From positions 13,948,393 to 14,012,392 of the forward strand of contig NC_083568.1 in the NCBI RefSeq assembly GCF_019925205.1: 64,000 nucleotides of DNA, written 5' to 3'. The position numbers and the translations under genes are program-made. Under the pieces are notes generated by a model that saw only the letters and a list, made by a program, of their open reading frames with translations, did no database searches and had not been told where the DNA came from. Of the stretch, positions 11,721-21,990 are shown one piece after another. This stretch comes from Metopolophium dirhodum. Its lineage: Eukaryota; Arthropoda; Insecta; Hemiptera; Aphididae. The first letter of the stretch is position 1. The number at the start of each line of letters is the position of its first letter.

Positions 11721-12656
11721 CAGAAACATTTTATTTAGCCCCCTCCCCAAAACAAAATCTTGGGTGCGCCCTTGTAACCTTACACGGTCTGTGGCATCGA
11801 AGTGCATATCCTCGGGTATATATAGGTTATACTTATTACTGTATTTATGGTACCAAATATAGTATATGTAAATGTAACAAATTTTAGAACCATATATTAT
11901 GTGAGTACTGTATTGCATACACACATACATTGCTTTTTTTTTTTGTTTTTTTTTTGCACAGCTATTCTGAAGCTTTACAGAACCGATTTGCAAAGGTAAT
12001 ATTTTTTTGAACAAATGTGTTTGGTGTAATGAGAAAAGTTCGAAAAGTTGATTTATAAAGTGATCGGCGTTTTCCATATTACGAGCAGTTACAAAGTGAC
12101 TTGCATTCTCGAATACATTGTGCCTATGTCATACTATAATAGTACGGTTGTTATAATTGACGACTCGCTGTCGACGGCTGAGCGGCAGCTAGGCGACACT
12201 GTGGCAGTACCCCTGGCTGGAACTTGGTACGCATGGGTTATTATTATAATATTTGTAGTTCACACAGAAGTTACGAAATGTTTGCATGGGTCAGCTAGAA
12301 CTTTAACTATGAATATCAAAAATAGTATGTAAAGATATTTTATTTTATCATTGCTTAAAACTAGTCAATATTAATTATTTTTTTATTTATTTTCTGAATA
12401 ACGATTTACAACCGGGATAAAAAATTATTTTGTATACATTTATATTAATATTTATTGAATTATTACTACAAAATATAAAACATAGGGAAATTATAAGGAC
12501 AGATTTATTTTATTACATTAGTAAATAGTAAGTATTTTTAATTATTTTTAAATACAGTCGTATATTTTTTTGGAGGATCTTAAAGATATCACAAATTGCA
12601 GTTGTTAGTAGGTACCATTTAACGAAAGTTTGAATAAATTATATTATTATTAGGTA
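11721..12656. repeat. Intron with a segment shared with the V7 region
   Basis: From about 12202 to 12420 the sequence matches 15945-16150 (words GTACCCCTGGCTGGAACTTG, GTCAGCTAGAACTTTAACTA). From about 12440 to the V5 exon it matches 17890-18130 (AGGGAAATTATAA-GACAG, CTTAAAGATATCACAAATTG). The whole left side of V5 is thus a paralogue of the V7 region. An open plus-strand frame at 12048-12332 looks like chance within this repeat. Confidence 0.65.
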
Positions 12657-12853
12657 TTATAAATAATATTGACTATGTTTTTGAATCAAATGTTTTTTCA
12701 TATTTTCTTTTAATGCAATTTTTTTGTAGCAAATCAAACATTCAAACATTGGTTGTATTCCACATTCAAATTTAAAATGCCGAATAATCGAACATTTATT
12801 TTTGTATGATCTTCCACAGAAGTTAGGACAAGAAATTCTTGATTCGTTTTGTT
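12657..12853 (-). CDS. lola: V5: terminal exon, C2HC + C2H2 finger pair, recombinant-looking
   Basis: The acceptor TTTTTTTTTCAG and exon start AA-CAA-AAC-GAA match V4 exactly. The phase-correct frame is open and reads finger 1 C-P-N-F-C-G-R-S-Y-K with R-H-F-K-F-E-C, then G-I-Q-P-M-F-E. Finger 2 is C-L-I-C-Y-K-K-I-A-L-K with H-L-I-Q-K-H, then S-Q-Y-Y-L and TAA. Finger 1 is that of V4, whereas finger 2 and the 3' flank are those of V7 and V8. All eight ligands are intact. Ile replaces the usual Phe core residue of finger 2. Confidence 0.8.
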
Positions 12854-14085
12854 CTGAAAAAAAAATATTATTTCTACTATTATATTAAAATAATTTATTA
12901 GAATAGCAATAGTATAAGTAGGTACTAGCATATTATACTGCAGTATGCATCATAAATTGTAAACATCATAGTATGAATTATGTATTGTATTTAAATTAAA
13001 TGTACAATACAAGGGCGCATTATAGTTAAGGTCGGGCCAGTCGTGGTAGGCGGTAGGGCAGCAATCTTGTGATTACTAATTTTATATTGTTATTTTTGAG
13101 ACGATGACAACTCACTGTTTATTTTCTCTCTCTGGCCCACGCTCAACATTGACCAAATGCATTTACGAAGAATCATTTGTTTATGTTTTTGAGTAATCTA
13201 AGAGGAAAATTAGTATTTAAATCACATTATTAAAACGATAATAATTACGACAATAATACTTTTGAGGGAATAACGTATATCGACTATCGATTTGTTTTAA
13301 AACGATTTAAACATCTGATCAAATGTAAAGAATAGAGAATAATATTTTTGAGGGAATGTCATATCGATTTATCAAAAATTGTCTCAAAACAATTTAAACA
13401 TCATTTTAATGTACAATATTTTTTTTTCATTTTGAATGTCGAATACAAAGTCAAATAACAATAAAATATAAAATCGATATGTTATTCTCTCAAAACTATT
13501 TTTCTCTATCTTTTTTTTAATGGGGGATTTTACTCTAAGATTACTTAAAAACATAGAAAAAATGATTCTGCGTTAATGCGTTTTGTCTATGCTACGCGTG
13601 GGCCAGAGAGAGAAAACAAATACGAAGTGCGCTGACATATCCTCTTAAGTCAAATCTTTGAAAGTCAAATATTTAATAATAAATTATAACATTGATAAGC
13701 TATACCCGCAAAAATATTATCATCTATAATTTTTATAATAGGTGATTGTACTCTAAGATAACTAAAAAATCATACTAATGATTTTAGGTGAAAGCGTTTT
13801 ATCTATGTTGCGAGTGGGTCTGAGAAATAACAAATATTGCGCTGAAATTTGACATCCTCTTAATTGCAACAATAAATTCAAGATATATTTGTATTGAAAA
13901 AAGTACAAGACGTTGGAAAGTTAAAATTAACGGTAACAAATCAGTAGGTAGGTAACTACAGGTATAGGTTAGGTTAACCTTACAGTATACGTTATACTAT
14001 ATAATTATATACTTGATTATCCCACAAGATTCGACAAAATACTTGGGGATGAATTTAATAGGAAGCACACACCAAGACACATTTG
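12854..14085 (-). repeat. Duplicated block, copy 2 (intron upstream of V5)
   Basis: This is the paralogue of 10830-11720. Near-identical tracts bracket a section of about 500 bases that copy 1 lacks or holds only in part. No gene is seen in it. Confidence 0.7.
13113..13625. mobile_element. Possible element with long inverted repeats
   Basis: About 13113-13215 (TTTTCTCTCTCTGGCCCACG, then GTTTTTGAGTAATCTAAGAG) and about 13525-13620 (CTCTAAGATTACTTAAAAAC, then CGTGGGCCAGAGAGAGAAAA) are long inverted repeats of each other with gaps. The inside repeats the phrase TTTTGAGGGAATAACGTAT in variant forms. It might be a fold-back type element or an inverted duplication. I see no target duplication. Confidence 0.4.
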
Positions 14086-14533
14086 TCAAAAAAAATCGAA
14101 TAAAAAATGCGCACACTTTATTGGCTAAATGAAAATATAATATTATTCCCTACATAATAAGTATGTGAGGTAGATCGTAAATATACCTACTATAGAGAAT
14201 ATTAGGCACTAGACGTCTAGGCAGTATAACAGGTAGGTTAGATAAGGTTGGGTAATATGTAAAATTATACCTGTAATATTATAATATATATTAACCATTT
14301 TTATGTATATATAATATCCATTATGATTAGGAACGATTATGATGAGATCGTTGGTTTAAATTATAGTATAAACATTTTCAATAATTCGCAATAACATAAT
14401 ATATAAGTACATTTATTGAAGTTTTTAATTAATATATAATAATAATATATAACATTACTTAAATATTTAATACAAAAATGTCAATATAAATTATAGTCGC
14501 TGTTATATTCTCCTGTAGACCTATTAATATATT
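14086..14533. other. AT-rich intron, nothing recognised
   Basis: It contains long TATAATATA tracts, a GGTAGGTTAGATAAGG patch and no finger motif. Confidence 0.45.
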
Positions 14534-14730
14534 TTACTCTGGAAAAAGTTTATGAACCAGTACCGAATGTCTTTTCATTGATTGTTTATTAGTGAATTTT
14601 CTGAAGCAAACCAGACATTCAAACATCGTTTCCATTTTACAATTGTATTTAAGATGTCGAGCAACCGATACTTTCTCTTTGTATGATTTTCCGCATAAAT
14701 TGGGGCAAGTAAACCTTAGTTTTATTGGTT
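14534..14730 (-). CDS. lola: V6: terminal exon, C2HC + C2H2 finger pair
   Basis: The exon starts AA before CCA-ATA-AAA after a T-rich CAG acceptor, and has no ATG. It reads F-T-C-P-N-L-C-G-K-S-Y-K-E-K-V, R-H-L-K-Y-N-C, then K-M-E-T-M-F-E. Finger 2 is C-L-V-C-F-R-K-F with H-S-V-L-V-H, then K-L-F-P-E and TAA. All ligands are kept. The usual Glu-Cys-Gly before the linker is Asn-Cys-Lys, so the linker is unusual for the array. Finger 2 is closest to that of V4. Confidence 0.82.
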
Positions 14731-15019
14731 CTGAAAAAAAAGTAACTTTAATTAACCTATTTTGTAATAAAAAAATGATATAATTTATAATACAATTATT
14801 CTACGGCTAAAAGCTTTCCGGGTCGCAGGAGTTTTCCATCAAATGGTCATAGCCCATAGGCTATTCACTATTATATTATTGATAAATAATAAATAACGCA
14901 ATCTACAATAAGATGTATGAAGAAGCTCTTTCCTTATACGGCTCGCATAGGTATATATACCATTACTACCAACAATGGTTGATTACAATTTATAAATAAC
15001 ACTTTTGGAATAAAGGAAA
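14731..15019. other. Short intron stretch
   Basis: AT-rich intron upstream of V6. I see nothing beyond a small GC-richer piece around 14815-14865. Confidence 0.4.
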
Positions 15020-15945
15020 AAAATATGGGCAAGTGGGTGGCACTCTGCTGTACAGTAGGTTACAAGTGGCTGGTCACTGTAATTGTGTTAAATTTGAATT
15101 CAATATCATTGTATAAGAAAAACGATTCTGAAGACGGTCAGTCAGCTTATGATATTACTAAGTATATGTGATGATACTATTGTGGATAAAGTAATTTATA
15201 TAATACTAGCCGATCCCATGCACTTTGTTGCCCATAAAAATGGCACCTCTTAAAAAATGTATGATTGTCCCCCTCTTTTTGGGTGTAACTCACAGCAGTT
15301 AGTGTAATTCAGGAACCCTGGTAGGCAATCCGACAAAACTAACCCACCTTGGTAGACACAATAATGTTCAAAAATTCAATTTGATGCAAGGGTTGTACCT
15401 GTTCTACCCGTAATCCGTATAACCAATAATATATAAATACTGTAGCTTGAAACTCACCAGCCGCCGTGCTGTATCTAGGTATACAATTTACACGTTTATT
15501 TTAATTATTAATAATAACTGATTATTTATTAACTGTATCAGACTAAATTTATGCCTATGACACTCACAAAAAATGTAGCTTTCTATTGGTGAAAGAATTT
15601 TTGAAATTGATCCAGTATAGTTTTTGAGTTAATTTGGTACAAACAAACAAATCTTTCCTCTTTATAATATTAGTATAGATAACCTATTTACATGGAACCT
15701 TGTTTTAAAAGTTCAATCCTTATAGCTATAAAAGTTGAACATTTTATACAATTTCAACAACAAAATAATTATTAAATTTTGTCAAAAATCGAACTTTAAA
15801 TGCTTATAAAAAATTGTGATTATGTAGTTTTAATATTTTTAAACTGCTATTGCAACAATATATTAGGAGCCTTGTATTAAATATTTACGCTTTTTAGCCC
15901 AATAAATAAATTTATTGATATTTATAGAAAAAAAACTAAAAAAAA
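15020..15945 (+). repeat. Repeat A copy interrupted by repeat B
   Basis: The left part (15020-15208) and right part (15682-15945) are repeat A on the plus strand. The left part includes CTGTACAGTAGGTTACAAGT, and the right part AACCTATTTACATGGAACCT and TTTATAGCTATAAAAGTTGAA-like words. Uninterrupted copies at 21.7 and 28.5 kb show the two parts joined. The left part decodes to the decayed S-L-C-C / V-G-Y-K-W peptide. Confidence 0.65.
15209..15681 (+). mobile_element. Repeat B copy 2 nested in repeat A
   Basis: It starts ACTAGCCGATCCCATGCACT, contains TTTTTGGGTGTAACTCACAG, and ends TATAATATTAGTATAGAT. It sits exactly where repeat A copies elsewhere are continuous (GTAATTTATATA joined to TAACCTATTTA), so it is an insertion of roughly 470 bases at an AT-rich target. 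I cannot assign a class. No protein is visible. Confidence 0.6.
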
Positions 15946-16355
15946 GGCAGTACCCCTGGCTGGAACTTGGTATGCATGGGTTATTAATTATAATATTTGT
16001 AGTTCACACAGAAGTTACAAAATGTTTGCATGGGTCAGCTAGAACTTTAACTATGAATATTAAAAATAGTATGTAAAGAAATGTATTATATCATTGGTTA
16101 AAAATAGTCAATATTAATTTGTTTTCTGAATAACGATTTACAACCAGGAGGGGTCACTAGAGGCACTACAAACTAACGACCCCTAAAACCCCCCGTAATT
16201 ACACCATTGGCTATAATCAAAATTGTATTATACAATTCTGTTATGATTACTAAGGTGCTCTCAGGTATAATAGTAATACTGCGTATGTCGGTTAGGCACA
16301 ATTGTATGGATTCTATGAACATTACCAATAATATATTTTTTTATTTATAATATAA
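15946..16355. repeat. Segment shared with 12.2 kb, then unassigned intron
   Basis: 15946-16150 repeats the 12202-12420 segment. 16150-16210 is a GC-richer bit (GGAGGGGTCACTAGAGGC, CCCCCGTAATTACACC) that is absent from the other copy and is probably a small insertion. Confidence 0.5.
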
Positions 16356-17462
16356 TATACATTAATAAAAATCAGTTTTATATGAAATGTCACACACCAA
16401 TATTGATCCAAATTTAACGATCAAACGAGAATGCAGTGTGGTGCCTCCTTGGAGAGTTCCAACATTTCTTGTGGACACCAGTCTAGCGGATCATAGTAAA
16501 AAAGAAACGTTAAATGCTATACATAAAAATTTATTCAATGAAATCATGGACTCTTTCCCATCTAAACCATAAATCTATACAGATGCCTCTAAAACAAACT
16601 CAGGTGTTGCGATCGCTATCATAAACGGAGAGCAATCCATATCGTACAAATTACCAGACCATAACAGTATATATACGGCGGAATACTTTGCACTCCTGGA
16701 AGGAGTCCACCTGGCCATTCAACTACCCGATTCCACCATTAACATTTGTACAGATTCGCTCAGCGCTCTAAACAATCTGAAATATAATTTATACTCAAGC
16801 ATCCTAGCAATCAAAATAAGCAACATCATTGAAAAAGCCAACAAGAACATACGGTTTATATGGACACCTGGCCATTGTGGAATTGATGGCAATGAGAAAG
16901 CTGACAAAGTAGCTCGTGAAGCAGTAAATAACCCTCTGACTGAAATACGCACGTACTCCTCACTCATCGACATCAATAAGAATGTCAACACCTTTTGTAC
17001 TAATTTATGGGAATCTGAATGGCGTCGTACACCCAATAACAAACTGAGAGAAATAACTACCGAATACTGGCCTAAGCCCCATACATCAAATCGCAAAGAT
17101 GAAGTAGTTATCAATAGATTACGTATAAGTCACTCAAAGATGTCCTCCCATGGACATCTTATGCGCAGCAATGTGCCTAACCTGCAGAGAACCTCTCACA
17201 GTCAAGCACCTCCTTATCAACTGCCGTATCCATACAGATACCAGAAAAAGCCTAAAATTGCCCGACAACCTCTTTGAAGCCCTCAGCCCTATACTGACAA
17301 CACCAACAAAATAATCATATTTTTAAAACAAATTGATATGTATAATTTAATTTAAGAATTTATTGTATAACTATACTCTATTATGTACTAATTACCAATT
17401 TTTGTTGCAAGCTAATAACCTTAGCAGTTGATGCTGTACCATGAATAAAAAAAAAAAAAAAA
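16356..17462 (+). pseudogene. 5'-truncated LINE fragment with RNase H domain
   Basis: The plus strand encodes the end of a non-LTR retrotransposon ORF2. An open stretch (T-N-I-D-P-N to S-K-P) ends in a TAA at 16570 and is followed directly by an RNase H domain. That domain has I-Y-T-D-A-S, A-E-Y, C-T-D-S-L-S-A and T-P-G-H-C with G-N-E-K-A-D, so all acidic catalytic residues are visible. Near 17150 a frame change leads to C-L-T-C, V-K-H and I-N-C, a CCHC knuckle typical of I- or Jockey-group elements. The copy ends in about 16 A at 17447-17462, the expected 3' tail. The stop and frameshift make it dead. Confidence 0.8.
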
Positions 17463-18130
17463 TCGGTTTCCATCAAATTGACATACGTTATTTATTATTT
17501 ATAATACAATTATTTAACTATTATTTAGCAGGAATACATTCTTAAACTCATAGCCCCATAGTTATAATTATAATTTATTACAACTTTGTAAAATAATATA
17601 CATAAGGGAAAGAGAAAGATAAATAGAAAAACAAAAGAAAAGAAAAATACACAAAAATATATTTAGTAATTGTTTTATATTTATTATTGTTCCATTAAAT
17701 ATAATATCACTTTTAATGCTTATTAAATAGGTACAAATTATTATTATAACTAGGTAGGTAATTGAATATAGGATATTGTGTATAACATGTGGTGTCTCTC
17801 AAACCATAAAAAACAAATTCACACAACGTGTCCCCCAATACCAAAATATTTGAGTTATTCAAAATTAGTTTGTATTCATTAATATTAATATGTATTTAAT
17901 TTCTACTACAAAATATAAAAAATAGGGAAATTATAATGACAGATTTATTTTATTTTATTACATTAGTAAGTATTTTTAATTATTTTTAGATATAGTCCTA
18001 TATTATTTTGGAGGTTCTTAAAGATATCACAAATTGCCGTTGTAAGTAGGTATCATTTAATAAGGTAGAGTACCTATACCATTTAACGAAAGTTCAAATA
18101 AATGAGTAATGATAAATTATATTATTATTA
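17463..18130. other. Intron, partly paralogous to the left flank of V5
   Basis: 17463-17880 is plain AT-rich DNA. 17890-18130 matches 12440-12660. No gene is seen. Confidence 0.5.
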
Positions 18131-18315
18131 TTATAAATAATTTTGTCTATGTTTTTGAATCAAATGTTTTTTCATATTTTCTTTTAATGCAATTTTTTTG
18201 TAGTAAATCAAACATGTAATTATTGGTTGTATGCCATATTCAAAATTAAGATACCGACCAATTGAGTTGTTTTTTGTATGTTCTTCCACAGTCGTTTGGT
18301 GAAAAAATTTTTGTT
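18131..18315 (-). pseudogene. V7: decayed finger exon
   Basis: The acceptor TTTTTTTCAG and start AA-CAA-AAA are kept, but finger 1 is broken. P-N-D-C-G-R-T-Y-K lies one frame away from the frame set by the acceptor. In that frame no first-finger Cys survives, F-E-C has become F-E-Y, and the finger 2 C-x2-C is C-L-I-Y. The end (H-L-I-Q-K-H) is still clear. It is the sister of V5 and V8 in finger 2. Confidence 0.78.
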
Positions 18316-19051
18316 CTGAAAAAAATGTCAAAAATATTAATTTTTAAATTAAAATAATTTATTAGCGTAACATGTACTGCAATATGGATCATAAATTCTT
18401 AAATAAAATTTTAATATAAAATGTGTATCGTATTTAAATTAAAATGTAAAAACAAGGATCAAGGACGCATTATAGTAATTATAAGAGTAGGTAGTAAGTT
18501 CAGTTGATTTCATTATATTAGTCCCGAAATGTTAATTACTTTGTGGTGGCAATGTCACGTTTTATTTCTAGGTAGGGCTATAAGAATCTACAACAAATAA
18601 CAATTATAAGGTCCGGCTATGAATTTAATGTGATTTTATCCCTTCACCTTATATATATATATATATAAGTATTTTTTTATTTTTAACAAATGTTGGTCTT
18701 TTAGAAATTTAACAGTAGGAAAACAATTATACTCAAACTTCAAATCAGGAATTTGAACATCAACTTATATGACTGTCCAAATCCGCAATAGCTTGATAAT
18801 TGAAAAGTACGTAGGAAATACTGAGGTTCAGAGCTATAGTTATACAATCATTGGGCTGAAATAGGAGAGGGCCTTGGGGGTAAGCCCCCCAAACACTCTA
18901 TATTTTTCTTAAGCTTATTCAATATTTTATAAGTGGCTTTAACAGGTCAACCTTCCCAAATCTTAAACCCTATTTGTGCTTATGGTACTGATATAATACA
19001 GATCTCTAAATATTCGTCGATAAATCAGTCTGCTCATAGTTGCGTTTGAAC
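18316..19051. other. Intron with a short TA microsatellite
   Basis: An alternating TA tract lies at about 18650-18667. I see nothing else definite. GTTTGAAC at 19044-19051 is the left duplication of the next element. Confidence 0.45.
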
Positions 19052-19243
19052 CTTAAATCATTACAATGTATGTACTTTAACTATTTGCTGTGTTAAAAAT
19101 AACCTCTCACTTATTAGTTATTTTATAGTGATTATTGACCTAACGCATTCGCAGTAATGCATTGTTACCTGAAATGGGTTAGGTAGAGGAGATTACTTTG
19201 GACACAGCTCGACACCTATAAGAGGAATTCCATATAATCTAAG
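19052..19243. mobile_element. Short inverted-repeat element, family C, copy 1 (192 bp)
   Basis: The ends CTTAAATCATTACAATG and CCATATAATCTAAG are imperfect inverted repeats. Perfect 8-bp duplications GTTTGAAC flank it (19044-19051 and 19244-19251). The inside shares ATAGTGATTATTG, GCATTCGC and GGACACAGCTCG words, in reverse order, with the element at 37956-38169. It is non-coding. Confidence 0.8.
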
Positions 19244-19570
19244 GTTTGAACCTAATCGCTATTCGCTAAATCAGAAATCTCTACGGTAAAATGTGTTTTT
19301 TATTATATTATAGAATATTAAAATTTTGAATATCCGATGTCGGATGTTTCAAATGTTGATACCAGTACCTGGTATATACCATATAACCGGAACTGGCAAT
19401 ACAGTATTTACCAAAAATACCAGATTTCGGTACCTACATACAAAAAATATCATATCTTGGTAAACACCCCCCACCGTTTATAACACTACTGATTCAAAAA
19501 ATACCAGTGTCAAAATTTATGTCAAAAATGAAAAAGGTATATAGGGACGTAACTTACATATTATTACGAG

Positions 19571-19773
19571 TTATAAATAATGTTGGTCATGTTTTTGAAT
19601 CACATGTTTTTTCAATGATTCTTTTAACGCAAATTTTTTGTAGCAAATCCTACATTCAAACATTGGTTCTACTCCACATTTGAATTTAAGGTGTCTACCA
19701 ACTGATCTTTTTATTCTGTATGATTTTCCACAATTATTAGGACAAATAAATCTTAATTGTTTAGTGTCTGAAT
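19571..19773 (-). CDS. lola: V8: terminal exon, C2HC + C2H2 finger pair
   Basis: The exon starts AT-TCA-GAC-ACT after TTTTTTTCAG and has no ATG. A second in-phase AG six bases on (TTCAG before ACACTAAA) would remove two residues. It reads F-I-C-P-N-N-C-G-K-S-Y-R with R-H-L-K-F-K-C, G-V-E-P-M-F-E, then finger 2 C-R-I-C-Y-K-K-F-A-L-K with H-V-I-Q-K-H and D-Q-H-Y-L. All ligands are present. Finger 2 is the same subtype as V5 and V7. Confidence 0.83.
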
Positions 19774-20974
19774 CTGAAAAAAATAATTACATTTGTCTAA
19801 ATTTTTATTCTTTCATACTAAATTATATAAGATGTTGTTAATAACTAAATTGAATTATATATATTTTTACAAATCATATTAATTGTTTCATGATTTGAAT
19901 TACATTTTAAGAGGATTACATTTTACACACATACGTTGTATACTTGTATATAATTTAAACACTTACAGCAAATCCAATTGTATGTTGTTAACCTTAATAT
20001 TAAAGCGAATTAACTTATTATCAAATTTAAAGTTAAGAACGTTAAATGTGTATGCACATAAGTTTTTTACGGTGTTTTTAAGCGAGTCATGAATATAATT
20101 GCATTTTAATATATTTTGTGTCACACCTGCACCGAAAGTTTGGTTTTCGATAGCGGTTGAAGTGTTGGAAAGCGTTCTTTTGCCGTCCAGCAGGCGGTTA
20201 AGTGGGAATCCCTAAAAGTGCCGGGCGGTAAAGTGGAAATCCCCAAGTGCTGGGCGCACATATCATGCGCGTATCCCCTGCACAACCAGACACTGAAATC
20301 TAATATCTATACCACAGTCCTTACAAAACATAAACTTTTGGTTATATCTTATATACATATTATAACCTCCATGCGTGACGCTTAAAATGAATAAAATCAA
20401 ATCGTTTCTTTTATAAAATATTGCCGTCGTAGAATTATGGCCTTAAGTTGTTGCATAGATCTCTGCATTACCTTAGCCGTGATCGATGAATACAGGGGCG
20501 TGACAAAAAATAGTATGTGTGGCTCGTGCGGGAAGACAATTTCAGTCTTGGGCGAAATAGCTCACTTCCCGCCCTTGTCACACAATATAGTATTACATCG
20601 TCATTCCTTGCTTATAAATTAAAATACTGTAAAAATTAAAAACTCTATGTGCAAACACAAATAATGCTCTTTTCTTTTAAGTTATAACAGCTTAATCCAC
20701 TCTAATACTAAAGCTAACAACCCAAAATTGGCTCTGACAAAGATCGCATATGCATACACTGATGGTCTGGTCCAAATAACATAAAAAGTACGGTATTCGG
20801 GAAAAAAGGTCCAAAATAAAAATACGGTAAAAAAAGCGCCGGAAAAAAATGACCTATAATTAGTTTGTTACTCTTAATTAGTTAATTTTAAATTATTATT
20901 ATTATTATTCTAGATGAAATTGTTTTTTTTTATAATTAATTAATAAAATACCTAATTATAGTAACTAGTATATT
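19774..20974. other. Intron with a GC-richer unassigned patch
   Basis: About 20118-20590 is clearly richer in G and C than its surroundings (TTTGCCGTCCAGCAGGCGGT, TGCTGGGCGCACATATCATG, GAAATAGCTCACTTCCCGCC). TTGTGTCACAC at its left end and TTGTCACACAA at its right end may be remains of inverted termini. It is probably an old insertion. I recognise no protein. Confidence 0.35.
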
Positions 20975-21990
20975 TTAGATTCTGAGCGAAGCGATGAATG
21001 TATTGATTTTATAATGATGTGTTTTTTTTTTAATTTTTAATTTTTAATTTTTTTGTGTCTGTCATCATCTTTTAGGACAGTAAAAATGCTTGGATTTTCT
21101 TCAACAGTAACTTTTCTGATAGGAAAGTTAATCTAGTTGGTACTTTGGAGGGGGGGGTCAAAAGTAAACATTTCCCAATAATTTTCAAAAGCGACGTAAA
21201 AAACACAAGAAAAATTAAGGAAAAACGGGAATTCTTACGCAAATCTGTTTTCAAGTTTTGGTTTTTGGTGCAACTCTTAAACAAACGACCGTAGGTACAT
21301 GAAATTTTGACTGAATGTTTATATTAGCATTTTCTATACACCATAACATTTTCCAAATAATTTGACTTATTTTGAGCTGTTTACGGACATTTTCAGTTTC
21401 CATTTTTTTTAGTTTTTTTCTCTATAAATATCAATAAAATGTTATTTGTTGGGTAAAAAAGCGTGAAAATTTAATGCAAGGCTTTTGATATATTGCTACA
21501 ATAGCTGTTGAAAAATATTAAAAATACAAGAGCACAATTTTTTTTTATAAGCATTTAAAGTTTAATTTTTGACAAAATTATCAAATTTAAAATTTAATAA
21601 TTATTTTGTATTTAAAAATTTATAAAATGTTCAACTTTTATAGCTAAGGATTGAAAATTGAAAACAAGGCTCCACGTAAATAGGTTATATATAAATTACT
21701 TTATTCACAATAATATAATCAAATATACTTGGTAATATCATGCTGACTGACCGTTTTTGCTCAGAATCATTTCTCTTATACAATGATATTATATCATTGA
21801 ATTCAATTTTAACACCATCCATTACAGTGACCCACTTGTAACCTACTGTACAGCAGAGCGATATCCACTTACCCACCTTTTCAATATTATTAATATTATT
21901 TATATATTTCTCAAAAAAAGAATACTGGGCTTCACTGAGTATTTTCATGTGGAGGCCCAGGGGCTACTATAATAGTAAATTTTCCTATTT
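20975..21990 (-). repeat. Repeat A, the fullest copy
   Basis: On the plus strand it runs from GATTCTGAGCGAAGCGATGA to TGTGGAGGCCCAGGGGCTAC, about 1 kb. On the minus strand 21685-21948 is an open frame of 87 codons with S-E-A-Q-Y-S-F-F-E-K-Y, S-L-C-C-T-V-G-Y-K-W and V-T-V-M-D-G-V-K-I-E-F. I do not recognise the peptide, but it is retained in pieces in other copies. The class is unknown, and it could be the relic of a mobile element. Confidence 0.6.

Noticed and set aside
12048..12332. Plus-strand open frame of 94 codons with a hydrophobic part
   Set aside because: It lies in a duplicated non-coding segment. The copy at 15.95 kb does not preserve the whole frame.
14592..14783. Plus-strand open frame of 63 codons
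   Set aside because: It overlaps V6 in antisense and has no domain. The V6 frame explains the region.
16719..17114. Minus-strand open frame of 131 codons
   Set aside because: It is the antisense shadow of the LINE RNase H domain.
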